From contig NC_007516.1 in NCBI RefSeq assembly GCF_000012625.1, positions 186,001 through 250,000 on the forward strand: 64,000 nucleotides of DNA, given 5' to 3'. Origin of the DNA: Synechococcus sp. CC9605. GTDB taxonomy: Bacteria; Cyanobacteriota; Cyanobacteriia; PCC-6307; Cyanobiaceae. Below, piece by piece: positions 26,756 to 36,051 of this stretch. Below the pieces are notes generated by a model. The model was not told the DNA's origin, made no database searches, and saw nothing but the letters and a program-made list of their open reading frames with translations. Position 1 is the stretch's first letter; each line of letters begins with the position of its first letter. The position numbers and the translations under genes were made by a program.

Positions 26756-28150
26756 TTATGCGGCGTTCTGCGAGCGGTGGCTGCGGTAAAACCGCATCAC
26801 CGCAAGAGCAAGGCTACGCGAATCGTGGCGCAGTGTTGCCGTTGGTCGCACCCCCTGCAGGGGTGCCTGTGTGACGTCATAGCCGTCGGAGCGTAGCCCT
26901 TCGGCATCGCAGTGCACTGGATGGGCACCGCGGGTTTGATAATACCGCACCAGATCTGAATCGGGGAGGTCGTCCTGGGCCAGGACGGCAGTGAACAGCC
27001 TGGGTTCAATTCCAAGGCTGGCGAGCTGTGCTTCGATCGCTCGGATGTGACCGCGTACATCCAGGCCATCGGTCTCGCCGGGCTGGGTCATCAGGTTGCA
27101 GATGTAGAGCCGTGGAGCGCGGCTGCGTTTGATGGCGTTCACCAGTTCCGGCACCAGCAGATTGGGTAGTAGGGATGTGTAGAGGCTGCCCGGCCCGAGC
27201 ACGATTAGGTCAGCATTGGCGATAGCTTCGAGTGCCCGCGGCAGAGCCGGCGGTCGTTCAGGGCTGCAGCCCAGACGAACAATGGGGCTGGGGGCGTGAC
27301 CGATGTTGCTTTCCCCTTCGATCCGTTGGCCGTTTTCAAGTTCGGCCCAGAGCTGCACATCCACGTTGGTGGCCGGCACCACCTGACCCTGCACGGCCAG
27401 CACGCGACTTGATGCCGTGATGGCGGTTTCCAGATTGCCCGTGATCGCTGATAAGGCCGAGAGAAACAGATTGCCGAAGCTGTGCCCCTCCAGACCGCTC
27501 CCAGCCGCAAAGCGGTATTGGAACAGGCGGGTGAGCAGTGGCTCTTCTGTGGAGAGGGCGGCCAGACAATTGCGGATGTCACCTGGTGGAAGGACTCCCA
27601 GTTCCCGCCGGAGCACCCCACTGCTGCCGCCGTCGTCAGCGACGGTGACGATGGCGGTGATGTGGCTGCTGTAACGCTTCAGGCCGCTCAGCAGGGTCGA
27701 TAAGCCTGTTCCGCCGCCGATGGCCACGATGTTCGGGCCTCGGTTTAAGCGGCTTTTGGCCCGCAGGGCATCCACCAGAACGGTGTCCTTGTCGGGAGCG
27801 AGAGCCTGTTGAATCGAGCCGAAGCTGCGGCTTTGCCCCCAAAGCAAGAGGCCACTGCCGATCAGCACCACCAGGGGGCCGGTGATCTCGCGGGGCAACA
27901 CGGTGGTGAGCGTGCCCAGAATCCAGCTGAGGGTTTCCAGAATCCAGTAGATCGGTTTCAGGTCGGCCCAGACGGCGGCCCCAAGCAATGCCATCAACAG
28001 GCCCAAGCCGGAGGTCAGCAGCCAGCGTTTGACCACCAGGCCGGGTTGCAACCAGCGAACGGCCCGTTGGGATCGGGTCATCAGATCCCGTCGCCGCTGA
28101 TCGCGCATCATCCGGGCTTGGCGTCTGCTTGTCGGGGGCTTCGGCGCCAA
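26756..28150 (-). CDS. yvcK: YvcK/CofD-like protein (gluconeogenesis factor family) with N-terminal membrane segments
   Basis: YvcK-family proteins bind UDP-sugars and affect cell shape and carbon source use in other bacteria. The 464-aa protein adds two or three N-terminal hydrophobic segments (residues about 40-110: LLTSGLGLLMALLGAAVW, ITGPLVVLIGSGLLLWG) to the core CofD-like domain. That domain starts VAIGGGTGLSTLLSGLK and contains TVADDGGSSGVLRRELG, PPGDIRNCL and GPGSLYTSLLPNLLV. Cyanobacterial members with the same membrane anchor are common. The role here is inferred only. It converges with ndhJ and is divergent from the ABC gene. Confidence 0.85.
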   Translation of the reverse strand: MAPKPPTSRRQARMMRDQRRRDLMTRSQRAVRWLQPGLVVKRWLLTSGLGLLMALLGAAVWADLKPIYWILETLSWILGTLTTVLPREITGPLVVLIGSGLLLWGQSRSFGSIQQALAPDKDTVLVDALRAKSRLNRGPNIVAIGGGTGLSTLLSGLKRYSSHITAIVTVADDGGSSGVLRRELGVLPPGDIRNCLAALSTEEPLLTRLFQYRFAAGSGLEGHSFGNLFLSALSAITGNLETAITASSRVLAVQGQVVPATNVDVQLWAELENGQRIEGESNIGHAPSPIVRLGCSPERPPALPRALEAIANADLIVLGPGSLYTSLLPNLLVPELVNAIKRSRAPRLYICNLMTQPGETDGLDVRGHIRAIEAQLASLGIEPRLFTAVLAQDDLPDSDLVRYYQTRGAHPVHCDAEGLRSDGYDVTQAPLQGVRPTATLRHDSRSLALAVMRFYRSHRSQNAA

Positions 28151-28233
28151 GGAACGTCTTGGTTCGCAAGTTGTACGAACTGTACGGAGCTTGTGGAAAG
28201 GCGGCAGGATGTGTGTGTCTTTCGGCCCAGACC

Positions 28234-29019
28234 GTGCCGCAGCTTCAATCCGTCGTGGAGATGCGGGACCTCATGATGCAGTGGGGGCCTCGGCCTGTTC
28301 TCGATCGGGTCAATTTGACCCTGCGTGCGGGGGAGCGTTTGGCCGTGGTGGGTCCATCGGGGGCTGGCAAATCAACGGTGTTGCGCTTGCTGGCTGGTTT
28401 GCAGTTGCCCACCAGTGGTGAGCTGCGCTTGTTCAACCAGCCGCAGACCTATCTGCGGCTGGACCAAACCGATCCGCCGGACGTGCGGCTGGTGTTCCAG
28501 AACCCCGCTTTGCTGGCATCGCTCACTGTTGAAGATAACGTTGGCTTCCTGCTGCGGGAACGGGCTCAGCTGTCTCGGCAGGAGATCCGTGATCGTGCGC
28601 ATGCCTGCCTGGAGGCGGTGGGGCTCTATGACGTGGCCCATCTCTATGCCGGGGAATTGAGTGGTGGCATGCAGAAGCGGGTCAGCTTTGCCCGAGCTCT
28701 GATTGATGATCCCCAGCGGGGGGATCAGTCGATGCCCCTGCTGCTGTATGACGAGCCCACGGCAGGACTCGACCCCGTGGCTTGCACGCGGATCGAGGAT
28801 CTGATTGTGAAAACCACCACCGTGGCGCAGGGCTGTTCTGTGGTGGTGAGTCACGTGCGCAGCACGATCGAACGCTCTGCGGAAAGGGTGGTGATGCTCT
28901 ACGACGGCAGGTTCCAGTGGGAAGGCTCGGTGGATGCGTTTCGCACCACCGACAACCCCTATGTCGTGCAGTTCAGGACGGGTAGCCTGCGCGGACCGAT
29001 GCAACCTGCGGAGCACTGA
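28234..29019 (+). CDS. ABC transporter ATP-binding protein of an MCE/Mla-type lipid transporter
   Basis: This 261-aa ATPase has Walker A GPSGAGKST, Q-loop LVFQNPALL, signature LSGGMQKRVSFA and Walker B LLLYDEPTAGLDP. This matches the MlaF/plastid TGD3 group that works with MCE substrate-binding proteins in moving lipids between membranes. The adjacent downstream gene is an MCE protein. The permease (MlaE/Ycf63) is not in this window, so the complex is incomplete here. The start is uncertain: GTG 28234 gives MPQLQSVVEM, ATG 28261 is also possible, and an upstream frame start at 28129 overlaps yvcK. Confidence 0.88.
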   Translation: MPQLQSVVEMRDLMMQWGPRPVLDRVNLTLRAGERLAVVGPSGAGKSTVLRLLAGLQLPTSGELRLFNQPQTYLRLDQTDPPDVRLVFQNPALLASLTVEDNVGFLLRERAQLSRQEIRDRAHACLEAVGLYDVAHLYAGELSGGMQKRVSFARALIDDPQRGDQSMPLLLYDEPTAGLDPVACTRIEDLIVKTTTVAQGCSVVVSHVRSTIERSAERVVMLYDGRFQWEGSVDAFRTTDNPYVVQFRTGSLRGPMQPAEH

Positions 29020-29024
29020 CCACC

Positions 29025-29885
29025 ATGCGACGCAGCGTTCGTGATGCCATCGTCGGATTCACGGTGATCGGCGGCATCATCGGATTTGCTTCCACGGCTC
29101 TGTGGCTGAGAGGCGTTCGATTGGGGGCTAGCCACTGGACCCTGACCGCCCGGTTCGATGATGCGGCGGGTCTGGCGGAGCGCTCCCCCGTCACCTATCG
29201 GGGCATCCTCATTGGTGCGGTGCGCTCGATTGAGGTCACCCCTGAGGCTGTGGTGGCTGAGCTTGAGATCAACAAAGGGGATCTGCGCCTGTCTCGTCCC
29301 GTGACAGTCACGGTGGGGGCGGGCTCGCTGCTGGGGGGTGACGCCCAGGTGGCCCTGGTCAGCAGTGGTGAGCCACTGCCCCAGGACGCACCCCTCCCCC
29401 GAGGGGTTGATTGTCAGCCAACGCGCCAGCTCTGCAACGGGGGAACTGTGGTGGGACGAGAAGCCCCCAGTCTCTCCACCGTTACGGCAACCATGCAAGA
29501 GCTGCTGGCACAGGTTCAGGACGAACGGGTGATTCCCAATGTGGCGGCCTCGCTTGAGCAGATGGAGGCCACCACAAAGGAATTCGAGGCGCTGACGGTG
29601 CAGCTGCTGAATGAACTGGCCAAGGCCGCTCCTGTGATTCGCAATCTCGAGTCGGCAACGGCTCATGTGAACAACATCGCTGCCTCGCTCGACAATCCCC
29701 AGACGGTGAGTGAGTTCAAGCAGACGGCCGCCAATGCAGCTCAGCTCACCGCCAAGATTGATGCTGTGGGTGGCGATGTGGCTCAACTCACCGGCGATCC
29801 TGAGTTCATGAAGGGCGTGCGCAATCTCACCATCGGCTTGGGTGAATTGTTCAGCGAAATCTACCCGGCACAAACCGCCCAATAG
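29025..29885 (+). CDS. MCE-domain protein, lipid-binding partner of the ABC ATPase
   Basis: This 286-aa protein has one N-terminal membrane anchor (IVGFTVIGGIIGFASTALWL) and an MCE (MlaD) domain over residues about 35-120, with FDDAAGLAERSPVTYRGILIG, the hallmark MCE segment. A helical C-terminal half follows (residues about 140-270, NNIAASLDNPQTVSEFKQ) that may form the tube or coiled part. Such proteins shuttle lipids between inner membrane and outer membrane or thylakoid (MlaD, plastid TGD2). It starts 5 nt after the ATPase stop, so the two are one operon. Confidence 0.9.
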   Translation: MRRSVRDAIVGFTVIGGIIGFASTALWLRGVRLGASHWTLTARFDDAAGLAERSPVTYRGILIGAVRSIEVTPEAVVAELEINKGDLRLSRPVTVTVGAGSLLGGDAQVALVSSGEPLPQDAPLPRGVDCQPTRQLCNGGTVVGREAPSLSTVTATMQELLAQVQDERVIPNVAASLEQMEATTKEFEALTVQLLNELAKAAPVIRNLESATAHVNNIAASLDNPQTVSEFKQTAANAAQLTAKIDAVGGDVAQLTGDPEFMKGVRNLTIGLGELFSEIYPAQTAQ

Positions 29886-29932
29886 GCACAATATCGAGTC
29901 GAAATCGCATCAATATCGACTCGATATTGTGC
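29886..29932. terminator. Perfect 17-bp inverted repeat between the MCE gene and chlD
   Basis: GCACAATATCGAGTCGA (29886-29902) and TCGACTCGATATTGTGC (29916-29932) pair perfectly around a 13-nt loop. It begins 1 nt after the MCE stop and ends 4 nt before the chlD stop on the other strand. Position suggests a two-way terminator or RNA-stability hairpin, but no T tract follows on either strand, so Rho-independent termination is not certain. Confidence 0.6.
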
Positions 29933-29935
29933 TGC

Positions 29936-32041
29936 TCAGATGTTGCTAATGGCGTCCATCGCAACCGCTGCAATCGCCTGATCGCTGGCCTTGGGCAGCT
30001 GAACGTATTTGCCGCCTGCGGCTTCGGCAAGGTCTTTGCCCATGCCGCTGCCGATGAACTTGCGCTCGGTGTCGATCACCAGCAGCTTGATGCCGAGCAT
30101 CCGGTAGCGGGCAGCGACATCCAGCACCTCCTGCTTGAGGTCGGGTTTCTCTTCACCCTCCAGCTCGGGTTGGCCCAGAGAGGTACTCAAGGGAACGTTG
30201 CCGCGTCCATCGGTGATGGCCACCACCACCACCTGACCAAGGTCGCCTGTGGCCAGAGCATTGGCACCAACGCGGGCCGCCTGGGTGAGGCCGTGGGCGA
30301 GGGGGGAACCGCCGCCACAGGGCATCGATTCAAGGCGGCGCCGGGCCGCCGTGATCGAGCGGGTCGGCGGCAGCAGCACCTCGGCCTGATCGCCACGGAA
30401 GGGGATCAGAGCAACTTCATCGCGGTTTTCGTAGGCCTCGGTGAGCAGACGGATCACGGCGCCTTTGGCGCTCTGCATTCGGTTCAGGGCCATTGAGCCG
30501 CTGGCATCCACAAGGAACACCACCAGGGCGCCGGCCTTGCGCTGCAGCAACTTGGCCCGCAGATCTCCCTCCTCCACGATCACTGAGCGGCCTGGTTCAC
30601 GTTCGCGGCGGATCTTTTGGTATGGCGCCGCTGCCCGCAGGGTGGCGTCTACGGCGATCCGGCGGACCGGCCCACGGGGCAGCATCGGTTTCACATAGCG
30701 ACCGCGGCTATCGCTCAGCACCACGGAGCGGCTGCCGCTGTTGCCACTTTTCGCTTTCGCGGCATTGAACAGCAGCAGATCAGGGTCCACCTCGATCGCT
30801 TCAGGATCGAGCATGAACTCCTCGGGCACCGCCGGCGGAGCCTGGTCCTCTTCGTCGTCACCTTCGTCATCGTCGGTGCTGTCGTCTTCGCTGTTGTCTT
30901 CCGGAGGTTCGTTCTCTTCCTCGCCGGATCCCTCCGGTGGTGGTGGGTTGTCCTGTTGTTGGTCGCCCTGGTCCTGGGGCGGCGGCGGCGGTTCCTGGTC
31001 CTGCGGTGGCGGTGGTTCCATCTGCTGGTCCGGTGGCGGCATCTGGGAGGCCCGCGGCGCGATCACCAGGGCGACGGCCACTTGCAAGTCGTCGGCTTCC
31101 ACCTGATCCCGTCCGCTGAGGGCTGCATGGGCCTTGGCCACCCGCACCGCATAGAGCTCGGAACGATGGCCCTCCACGCCACCGCGGATGGCTTCGGTGA
31201 CGAGGTATTCGATCTGTTCGCCGCTGATCTGCACATCCGGCAGCCACTGGCGAGCCAGCAGCAGCTGGGTGGCCAGGGCATCGGTTTCCTCGCCCCACTT
31301 CTCAGCAAAGCTGCGGCTGCATTGGCCATGGCTGATCACCGCATTGGTGATTTCCACCCGCTGCTCCGTACTCACCAGCTGATTGGCCGAGAGCGCGATT
31401 GCAAAGCGATCCAGCAGGTGATCGCGGACGTTGCCCTCCTCAGGGTTGTAGGTGGCGATCAGCAGGGGCCGGCAGGGGTGGCTGAGGCTGAGACCTTCCC
31501 TCTCAACGCGGTTTTCGCCGCTGCCCACGGCCGCCAGCATCAAGTTGACGATGCCGTCATCCAGGAGATTGAGTTCGTCGACGTAGAGAACCCCACGGTG
31601 GGCATCTGCCAGTAGGCCGGGCTGAAACACGGCACTGCCACTGGACAGCGAGGCGGCGACATCGACGGCGCCCACCAGGCGGTCTTCGGTGATGCCAAGA
31701 GGGATCTGAACGAAGGGGGCGGGGATGACCGTTGACGGAGCTTCGCCACTGACGCTTTCCCGGGTGGCGTCATCCCATTCCTCTGGGTTTTGTGGGTCGA
31801 GATTTCGCCCCACGCCTCCTTCGGCATCTAGAACGTCGATCGGGGGGAGCAGAGCATGAAGACCCCGCGCCAAGACTGATTTGCCGGTGCCGCGCCCACC
31901 CGCGATGACGACGCCCCCAAGGCCTGGGTCGACCGCCGCCAACAAAAGAGCAAGCTTGAGGGTTCCGTGGCCCGTAATGGCAGCCAACGGAAAGGCGCGT
32001 GTTGCCTGGTCGTCCTTGATCGCTAAACCGCTTGACACCAT
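29936..32041 (-). CDS. chlD: Magnesium chelatase subunit D
   Basis: ChlD with ChlI and ChlH inserts Mg into protoporphyrin IX, the first step of chlorophyll synthesis. The 701-aa protein has an N-terminal AAA-type domain ([25 protein letters not shown]). A low-complexity linker rich in Pro, Gln and acidic residues follows over about residues 360-430 (PPPPQDQ repeats and DDST/EDD runs). The C-terminal von Willebrand A domain has [16 protein letters not shown] chose ATG 32041 ([11 protein letters not shown]); a TTG at 32053 is an alternative that overlaps the upstream stop. The linker DNA is repetitive, which explains the long open frame on the other strand. Confidence 0.96.
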   Translation of the reverse strand: MVSSGLAIKDDQATRAFPLAAITGHGTLKLALLLAAVDPGLGGVVIAGGRGTGKSVLARGLHALLPPIDVLDAEGGVGRNLDPQNPEEWDDATRESVSGEAPSTVIPAPFVQIPLGITEDRLVGAVDVAASLSSGSAVFQPGLLADAHRGVLYVDELNLLDDGIVNLMLAAVGSGENRVEREGLSLSHPCRPLLIATYNPEEGNVRDHLLDRFAIALSANQLVSTEQRVEITNAVISHGQCSRSFAEKWGEETDALATQLLLARQWLPDVQISGEQIEYLVTEAIRGGVEGHRSELYAVRVAKAHAALSGRDQVEADDLQVAVALVIAPRASQMPPPDQQMEPPPPQDQEPPPPPQDQGDQQQDNPPPPEGSGEEENEPPEDNSEDDSTDDDEGDDEEDQAPPAVPEEFMLDPEAIEVDPDLLLFNAAKAKSGNSGSRSVVLSDSRGRYVKPMLPRGPVRRIAVDATLRAAAPYQKIRREREPGRSVIVEEGDLRAKLLQRKAGALVVFLVDASGSMALNRMQSAKGAVIRLLTEAYENRDEVALIPFRGDQAEVLLPPTRSITAARRRLESMPCGGGSPLAHGLTQAARVGANALATGDLGQVVVVAITDGRGNVPLSTSLGQPELEGEEKPDLKQEVLDVAARYRMLGIKLLVIDTERKFIGSGMGKDLAEAAGGKYVQLPKASDQAIAAVAMDAISNI

Positions 32042-32049
32042 GGAGGCGT

Positions 32050-33543
32050 TCAACCCGCTTTTGAGGCAGTCTTGCTGATTGCGTCGGGCTTTTCAGCTGG
32101 TGAGTGATTCTTTGAATTGGATTGATTAATTAATTGAGCCTCAAGACGTTGGATGACAATGGTGTTGAACTGCAGTTGAAGCTGATGGTGTTCGAGTTCG
32201 GGATCGAACAAAGTTTCATCGCCTGGCCCAAACTGATTGAGGATCGGTGCGATCAGTTCATTAAATGTTGGGGCGAGATTAATCTTCAAATGCTCGTCTA
32301 TAAAAATCGAGAGCGCTTCCTGAGGGGATTTGTTAGCGCTGATTAGAAGGGCTTTCTGAGCTAAAAGTTGTGAAATGGATTTACGCGCTTTGTCTGCTGT
32401 TTCTTCATGTTCCGAGTGGGCTAGTTTCGTCCAGACATTGATTGCTTCTTTGTCCCTTTTTAGTTCGGCCAGAGCCTCGCCTTTAAGTTGCATTGAGGCG
32501 CCGTCGTCGGGAAAATAGTCTAAGATTGAATTTACTATTCTTAAGCAAGCTTTTGGGTTTGTCTTGATGCAATTGATTGCTACTCCAAAAATCAATGACT
32601 TGACCTCGAGTTCTGTGTTTGCATTAAATTCATCAGGGATGTGTTTAGCTTCTATCCCACTACTGATGGCGAGCAGTTTCGATTGCTTGATTAGATAGAT
32701 TGACTTTTTAGCTTGGTGATGGTTGGCTGATTTTTCCAGATTCGTGATGCTTTCTTTAATCGTGTTTTTAATTGATGGATTTTTAATTTCTTGCTCTAGT
32801 GATGTGAGGATTTCCAGCGCTTTTTTGTGCTGCCCCAGCATGCCCATTGAAAGAGCCTTGTCGTTGATTAGTAGTGGCGATTCAAGCCCAGCTTGTAAGG
32901 TCTGTTCGATGATGTCTGATGAGAGCTTTGGAAGTTCATAGGTGCGAGCTATTTCAGCTTCTCGTCTAATTGCTGGGATGATATTTTCACCAGAATATTC
33001 GTCTTTTGATGAAGGAAGGTGATTTAGTTTCTGCTGGTATTTCTGAGCTATCGCATGGCAAGTTTCTATGAGGAGTTTGACGGAATTAATTTGATTTGCT
33101 TGTAAATGTTTCGACATTTCAAGCGATTTTTTAGCAAGAGCTGCAATTTTTGGCTTGTTTGTTAAATTGCTGAGTCTTTCCCAAATTGCGTGAGCATCGG
33201 TATATTGCCCAATTTGAGAAAGAAGAAATGCTTTTTTGAGTAATATTTTGTTGGTTTTGGCTCCGCTTTTGATTGACGTAGTAATTAATTTAAGTGCTTT
33301 CTTATATTTCTTTTCCGAGATTAATGAGTCAACTTCTTTTAAGGTGAGGCGCTCAATTTCGTCTTTACTAGGGTTGAGTAAGGGTATGGATTTTTTACGT
33401 TCGTATTTACTAAAATTAAGAAATGAGAGCTTTTTGATGAATTTTTTGATAATCATTTCGTCTTCGTCACTATTAAATCGCACAATATTATTACATGACG
33501 TCTTCTTAGAGTCGACAGACGCATTGGTCTGATTTTGTGTCAT
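32050..33543 (-). CDS. TPR-like repeat protein, AT-rich
   Basis: I do not recognise a specific function. The 497-aa hydrophilic protein is mostly helical, with degenerate TPR-like pairs: [18 protein letters not shown] near residue 80, [14 protein letters not shown] near 115, [13 protein letters not shown] near 240 and [18 protein letters not shown] near 360. It has no signal peptide. The DNA is clearly AT-rich compared with chlD and folK on both sides, so it looks like a transferred single gene. ATG 33543 overlaps the folK ATG head-to-head (CATG); an internal ATG at 33456 (MIIKKF) would leave a promoter gap and may be the real start. It ends 8 nt before the chlD start, so it may influence chlD transcription. 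Confidence 0.65.
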   Translation of the reverse strand: MTQNQTNASVDSKKTSCNNIVRFNSDEDEMIIKKFIKKLSFLNFSKYERKKSIPLLNPSKDEIERLTLKEVDSLISEKKYKKALKLITTSIKSGAKTNKILLKKAFLLSQIGQYTDAHAIWERLSNLTNKPKIAALAKKSLEMSKHLQANQINSVKLLIETCHAIAQKYQQKLNHLPSSKDEYSGENIIPAIRREAEIARTYELPKLSSDIIEQTLQAGLESPLLINDKALSMGMLGQHKKALEILTSLEQEIKNPSIKNTIKESITNLEKSANHHQAKKSIYLIKQSKLLAISSGIEAKHIPDEFNANTELEVKSLIFGVAINCIKTNPKACLRIVNSILDYFPDDGASMQLKGEALAELKRDKEAINVWTKLAHSEHEETADKARKSISQLLAQKALLISANKSPQEALSIFIDEHLKINLAPTFNELIAPILNQFGPGDETLFDPELEHHQLQLQFNTIVIQRLEAQLINQSNSKNHSPAEKPDAISKTASKAG

Positions 33544-34039
33544 GGCACCGTTTCCCCTTCAACAGGCTCTCGCGATTGGGCTTGGTGCCAACGTCCGTAG
33601 CTGTCACGGTCCTCCTGAAGCCACGCTGCGTTTGATTGCTCCGCTCCTGAGCGGCTGGCTTCTGACGTGGGGCGATGTTGATTCTTGTGATGTGCGTTGC
33701 TCCTCATTCCTTACAACCCAGCCGATTGGGGGCCCCTTAGGTCAGGACGCGTATTGCAACGCCGTTCTTCTGCTCACCCGTGTTCAGCGTTTGCCGTCTG
33801 AGCTAGCCGCGCTTGAGTTGCTGGAGCACCTCCAGCGATTGGAACAGAGTTGCGGCCGCGATCGGCAGCGAGAGCAGCGCTGGGGCCCACGGCCATTGGA
33901 TCTTGACCTGTTGTTTTGGGGTGAGCTGCGGCTCGAACATCCCCGCCTGGTCTTGCCCCATCCGCGGATGCACCTGCGCAGTTTTGTGCTGGAGCCATTG
34001 CTTCAGGCAATGCAAGGCATCCACCCGCCATGCTGGTGA
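33542..34039 (+). CDS. folK: 2-amino-4-hydroxy-6-hydroxymethyldihydropteridine pyrophosphokinase
   Basis: HPPK transfers pyrophosphate from ATP to the pterin in folate synthesis. The 165-aa protein starts ALAIGLGANV and has the signature WGPRPLDLDLLFWG, followed by LVLPHPRMHLRSFVLEPL, both diagnostic. The ATG shares two bases with the start of the divergent TPR gene, so its promoter must lie inside that gene, or the TPR gene starts later. It precedes a NUDIX and a photolyase gene on the same strand. Confidence 0.94.
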   Translation: MAPFPLQQALAIGLGANVRSCHGPPEATLRLIAPLLSGWLLTWGDVDSCDVRCSSFLTTQPIGGPLGQDAYCNAVLLLTRVQRLPSELAALELLEHLQRLEQSCGRDRQREQRWGPRPLDLDLLFWGELRLEHPRLVLPHPRMHLRSFVLEPLLQAMQGIHPPCW

Positions 34040-34057
34040 CCCTTTTCGCCTGATCCC

Positions 34058-34618
34058 ATGGCGCCGCTGCCGGCCCCGGAACCGTTCGAGCTGCTGGACA
34101 CAGTGGAGGCGGTTGATGCGCGCAAGATTCGCTTCGAGCGAAACCGCATCAAGTTGCCGATGGGGGTGGAGGCCACCTTTGGGATGATCCGCCACCCCGG
34201 CGCCTCCCTGGCTGTACCAATTACCGGTGACGGTCAGGTGGTGCTGCTGCGGCAGTACCGCTTCGCGGTGCAGGCACGTCTGCTGGAATTCCCCGCCGGC
34301 ACCCTGGAAGAAGGCGAAGACCCTCTGATGTCGATGCAGCGGGAGTTGGGGGAAGAGGCCGGCTACAGCGCAGCCAAGTGGGATGCGCTTGGCCCGATGC
34401 TGCCCTGCCCCGGGTATTCCGATGAGGTGATCCACTGCTTCCTGGCCCGGGCGCTCACCCCCCTGGAGAACCCACCGGCTGGCGATGACGACGAAGACCT
34501 TGAGGTGGTGCTGATGACGCCGGCGGCGCTGGATGCGGCCCTTGCCTCCGGGGATGAATGGCTTGATGGCAAGAGCGTCACCGCCTGGTACCGCGCCAAG
34601 CAACTTCTCGGACTCTGA
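34058..34618 (+). CDS. NUDIX hydrolase (ADP-ribose pyrophosphatase type)
   Basis: This 186-aa protein carries a complete Nudix box, GTLEEGEDPLMSMQRELGEEAGY, at about residues 86-108 (Gly-x5-Glu-x7-Arg-Glu-x2-Glu-Glu). LLRQYRFAVQARLLEFPAG upstream is typical of ADP-ribose pyrophosphatases. Substrate is inferred. It lies 18 nt after folK. Its stop overlaps the photolyase start (TGATG), so the two are co-translated and may both serve DNA or nucleotide housekeeping. Confidence 0.85.
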   Translation: MAPLPAPEPFELLDTVEAVDARKIRFERNRIKLPMGVEATFGMIRHPGASLAVPITGDGQVVLLRQYRFAVQARLLEFPAGTLEEGEDPLMSMQRELGEEAGYSAAKWDALGPMLPCPGYSDEVIHCFLARALTPLENPPAGDDDEDLEVVLMTPAALDAALASGDEWLDGKSVTAWYRAKQLLGL

Positions 34619-36051
34619 TGCCAACGTCTCGCGTTCTGTTCTGGCACCGGCGCGACCTGCGTCTGGCGGACAACCTCGGTCTGGTGGTTGCGGCGCAGAT
34701 CAGCCCGGCGGTGACCGGGGTGTACGTGCTCGATCCTGCGGTGATCAACCCGCCGCCGGAGCTGCCACCAATGGCGCCGGCCCGGCTCTGGTTCCTGATC
34801 GAAAGCCTGGTGGAACTGCAACAGCGCTGGCGGGAGGCCGGAAGCCGCTTGCTCGTTGTTGAAGGCGACCCGGTGGCGGTGTTGCCTCAAGTGGCCCAGC
34901 AGATCAGTGCTGAGGCTGTGGTGTGGAACCGCGATGTGGAGCCCTACGCCCGTAAGCGGGATCGCCAGGTGGCCAAAACGTTGCAGGCTGATGGCCGGCG
35001 GGTGGTAGCGGATTGGGATCAGCTGCTGATCGCTCCGGAGCTGCTCAAGACCGGCGCTGGTGATCCTTATCGCGTGTATGGCCCGTTTCTGCGCAACTGG
35101 CGTGGTCAGGTGCTGGCTCAGAAGCCAGCCACCGTTGCAGCTCCGACAGGCTTGGTGGATCTTCCGCCTGAGCTGATGCCGGCTGGGGATCCCCTGCCAG
35201 CCCTGCGCGAGAGCCATGGGTTCCAGGGCTCCGAGATATGCCCTTGCCGCCCTGGAGAGGCGGCGGCCCTGGAGCAACTCACCACCTTCTGTAATGGACC
35301 GCTGCTCGGTTACGAACCCGACCGCAATTTTCCCGGCACCGCCGGCACCTCGTATCTAAGCGCGGCCCTGAGCGTGGGCACCCTCAGCCCGCGTCAGGCC
35401 TGGTGTGCCGCCCAGGATTCCCGAGAGCAAGCCCGCAGTGAGGAGCAGTTGCAGGCGATCGCTGTTTGGGAACAAGAGCTGGGCTGGCGCGAGTTCTACC
35501 AGCAGGCCCTGTTCTATTTCCCGGAGCTCGCCGATGGCCCCTATCGCGAGCAGTGGCGCCGCTTCCCCTGGGAGAACAACGAGGACTGGTTCGACTTCTG
35601 GAAGGAAGGGCAGACCGGCATGCCGATCATTGATGCCGCCATGCGTCAGCTCAACCAGACCGGTTGGATGCACAACCGCTGCCGCATGATCGTGGCCTCC
35701 TATCTGGTCAAAGACCTGATCTGCGACTGGCGCTGGGGTGAGCGCGCCTTCATGGAACTGGAGGTGGACGGCGACCTGGCGGCCAATAACGGCGGCTGGC
35801 AATGGAGCGCCAGCAGCGGCATGGATACCAAGCCCCTGCGCATCTTCAATCCCGCGACTCAGGCCTCCAAATTTGATTCAGCCGGCGATTACATCCGCCG
35901 TTGGGTGCCTGAGCTCCGCCATGTGAACACTAAAGATCTTCTCAGTGGTGAGATCGGTGCGCTTGAGCGGCGCGACTATCCCGAACCGCTGGTGGATCAC
36001 AAGAACCAGCAGGCTCGTTTTAAAGCGCTTTACGCCACCATCCGGTCCTGA
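34618..36051 (+). CDS. phrA: DNA photolyase (class I CPD type)
   Basis: The enzyme uses light to split pyrimidine dimers. The 477-aa protein has a complete N-terminal alpha/beta antenna domain (LFWHRRDLRLADNLGL) and the FAD domain, with GTSYLSAALSVGTLSPRQ, LGWREFYQQALF, GWMHNRCRMIVASYLVKDL and NNGGWQWSASSGMDTKPLRI. The NGGWQW segment and the Trp residues of the electron-transfer chain appear intact. The antenna cofactor (8-HDF or MTHF) cannot be determined by eye. It is coupled to the NUDIX gene and overlaps the convergent aminotransferase gene by 22 nt. Contrast it with the split pair at 38.4-39.8 kb. Confidence 0.94.
   Translation: MPTSRVLFWHRRDLRLADNLGLVVAAQISPAVTGVYVLDPAVINPPPELPPMAPARLWFLIESLVELQQRWREAGSRLLVVEGDPVAVLPQVAQQISAEAVVWNRDVEPYARKRDRQVAKTLQADGRRVVADWDQLLIAPELLKTGAGDPYRVYGPFLRNWRGQVLAQKPATVAAPTGLVDLPPELMPAGDPLPALRESHGFQGSEICPCRPGEAAALEQLTTFCNGPLLGYEPDRNFPGTAGTSYLSAALSVGTLSPRQAWCAAQDSREQARSEEQLQAIAVWEQELGWREFYQQALFYFPELADGPYREQWRRFPWENNEDWFDFWKEGQTGMPIIDAAMRQLNQTGWMHNRCRMIVASYLVKDLICDWRWGERAFMELEVDGDLAANNGGWQWSASSGMDTKPLRIFNPATQASKFDSAGDYIRRWVPELRHVNTKDLLSGEIGALERRDYPEPLVDHKNQQARFKALYATIRS

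Noticed and set aside
30617-31615. 332-codon open frame on the plus strand opposite chlD
   Set aside because: It arises from the repetitive Pro/acidic linker and GC-rich codon bias of chlD. The translation is low complexity (RRRR, VVLLLV runs) and has no family resemblance.
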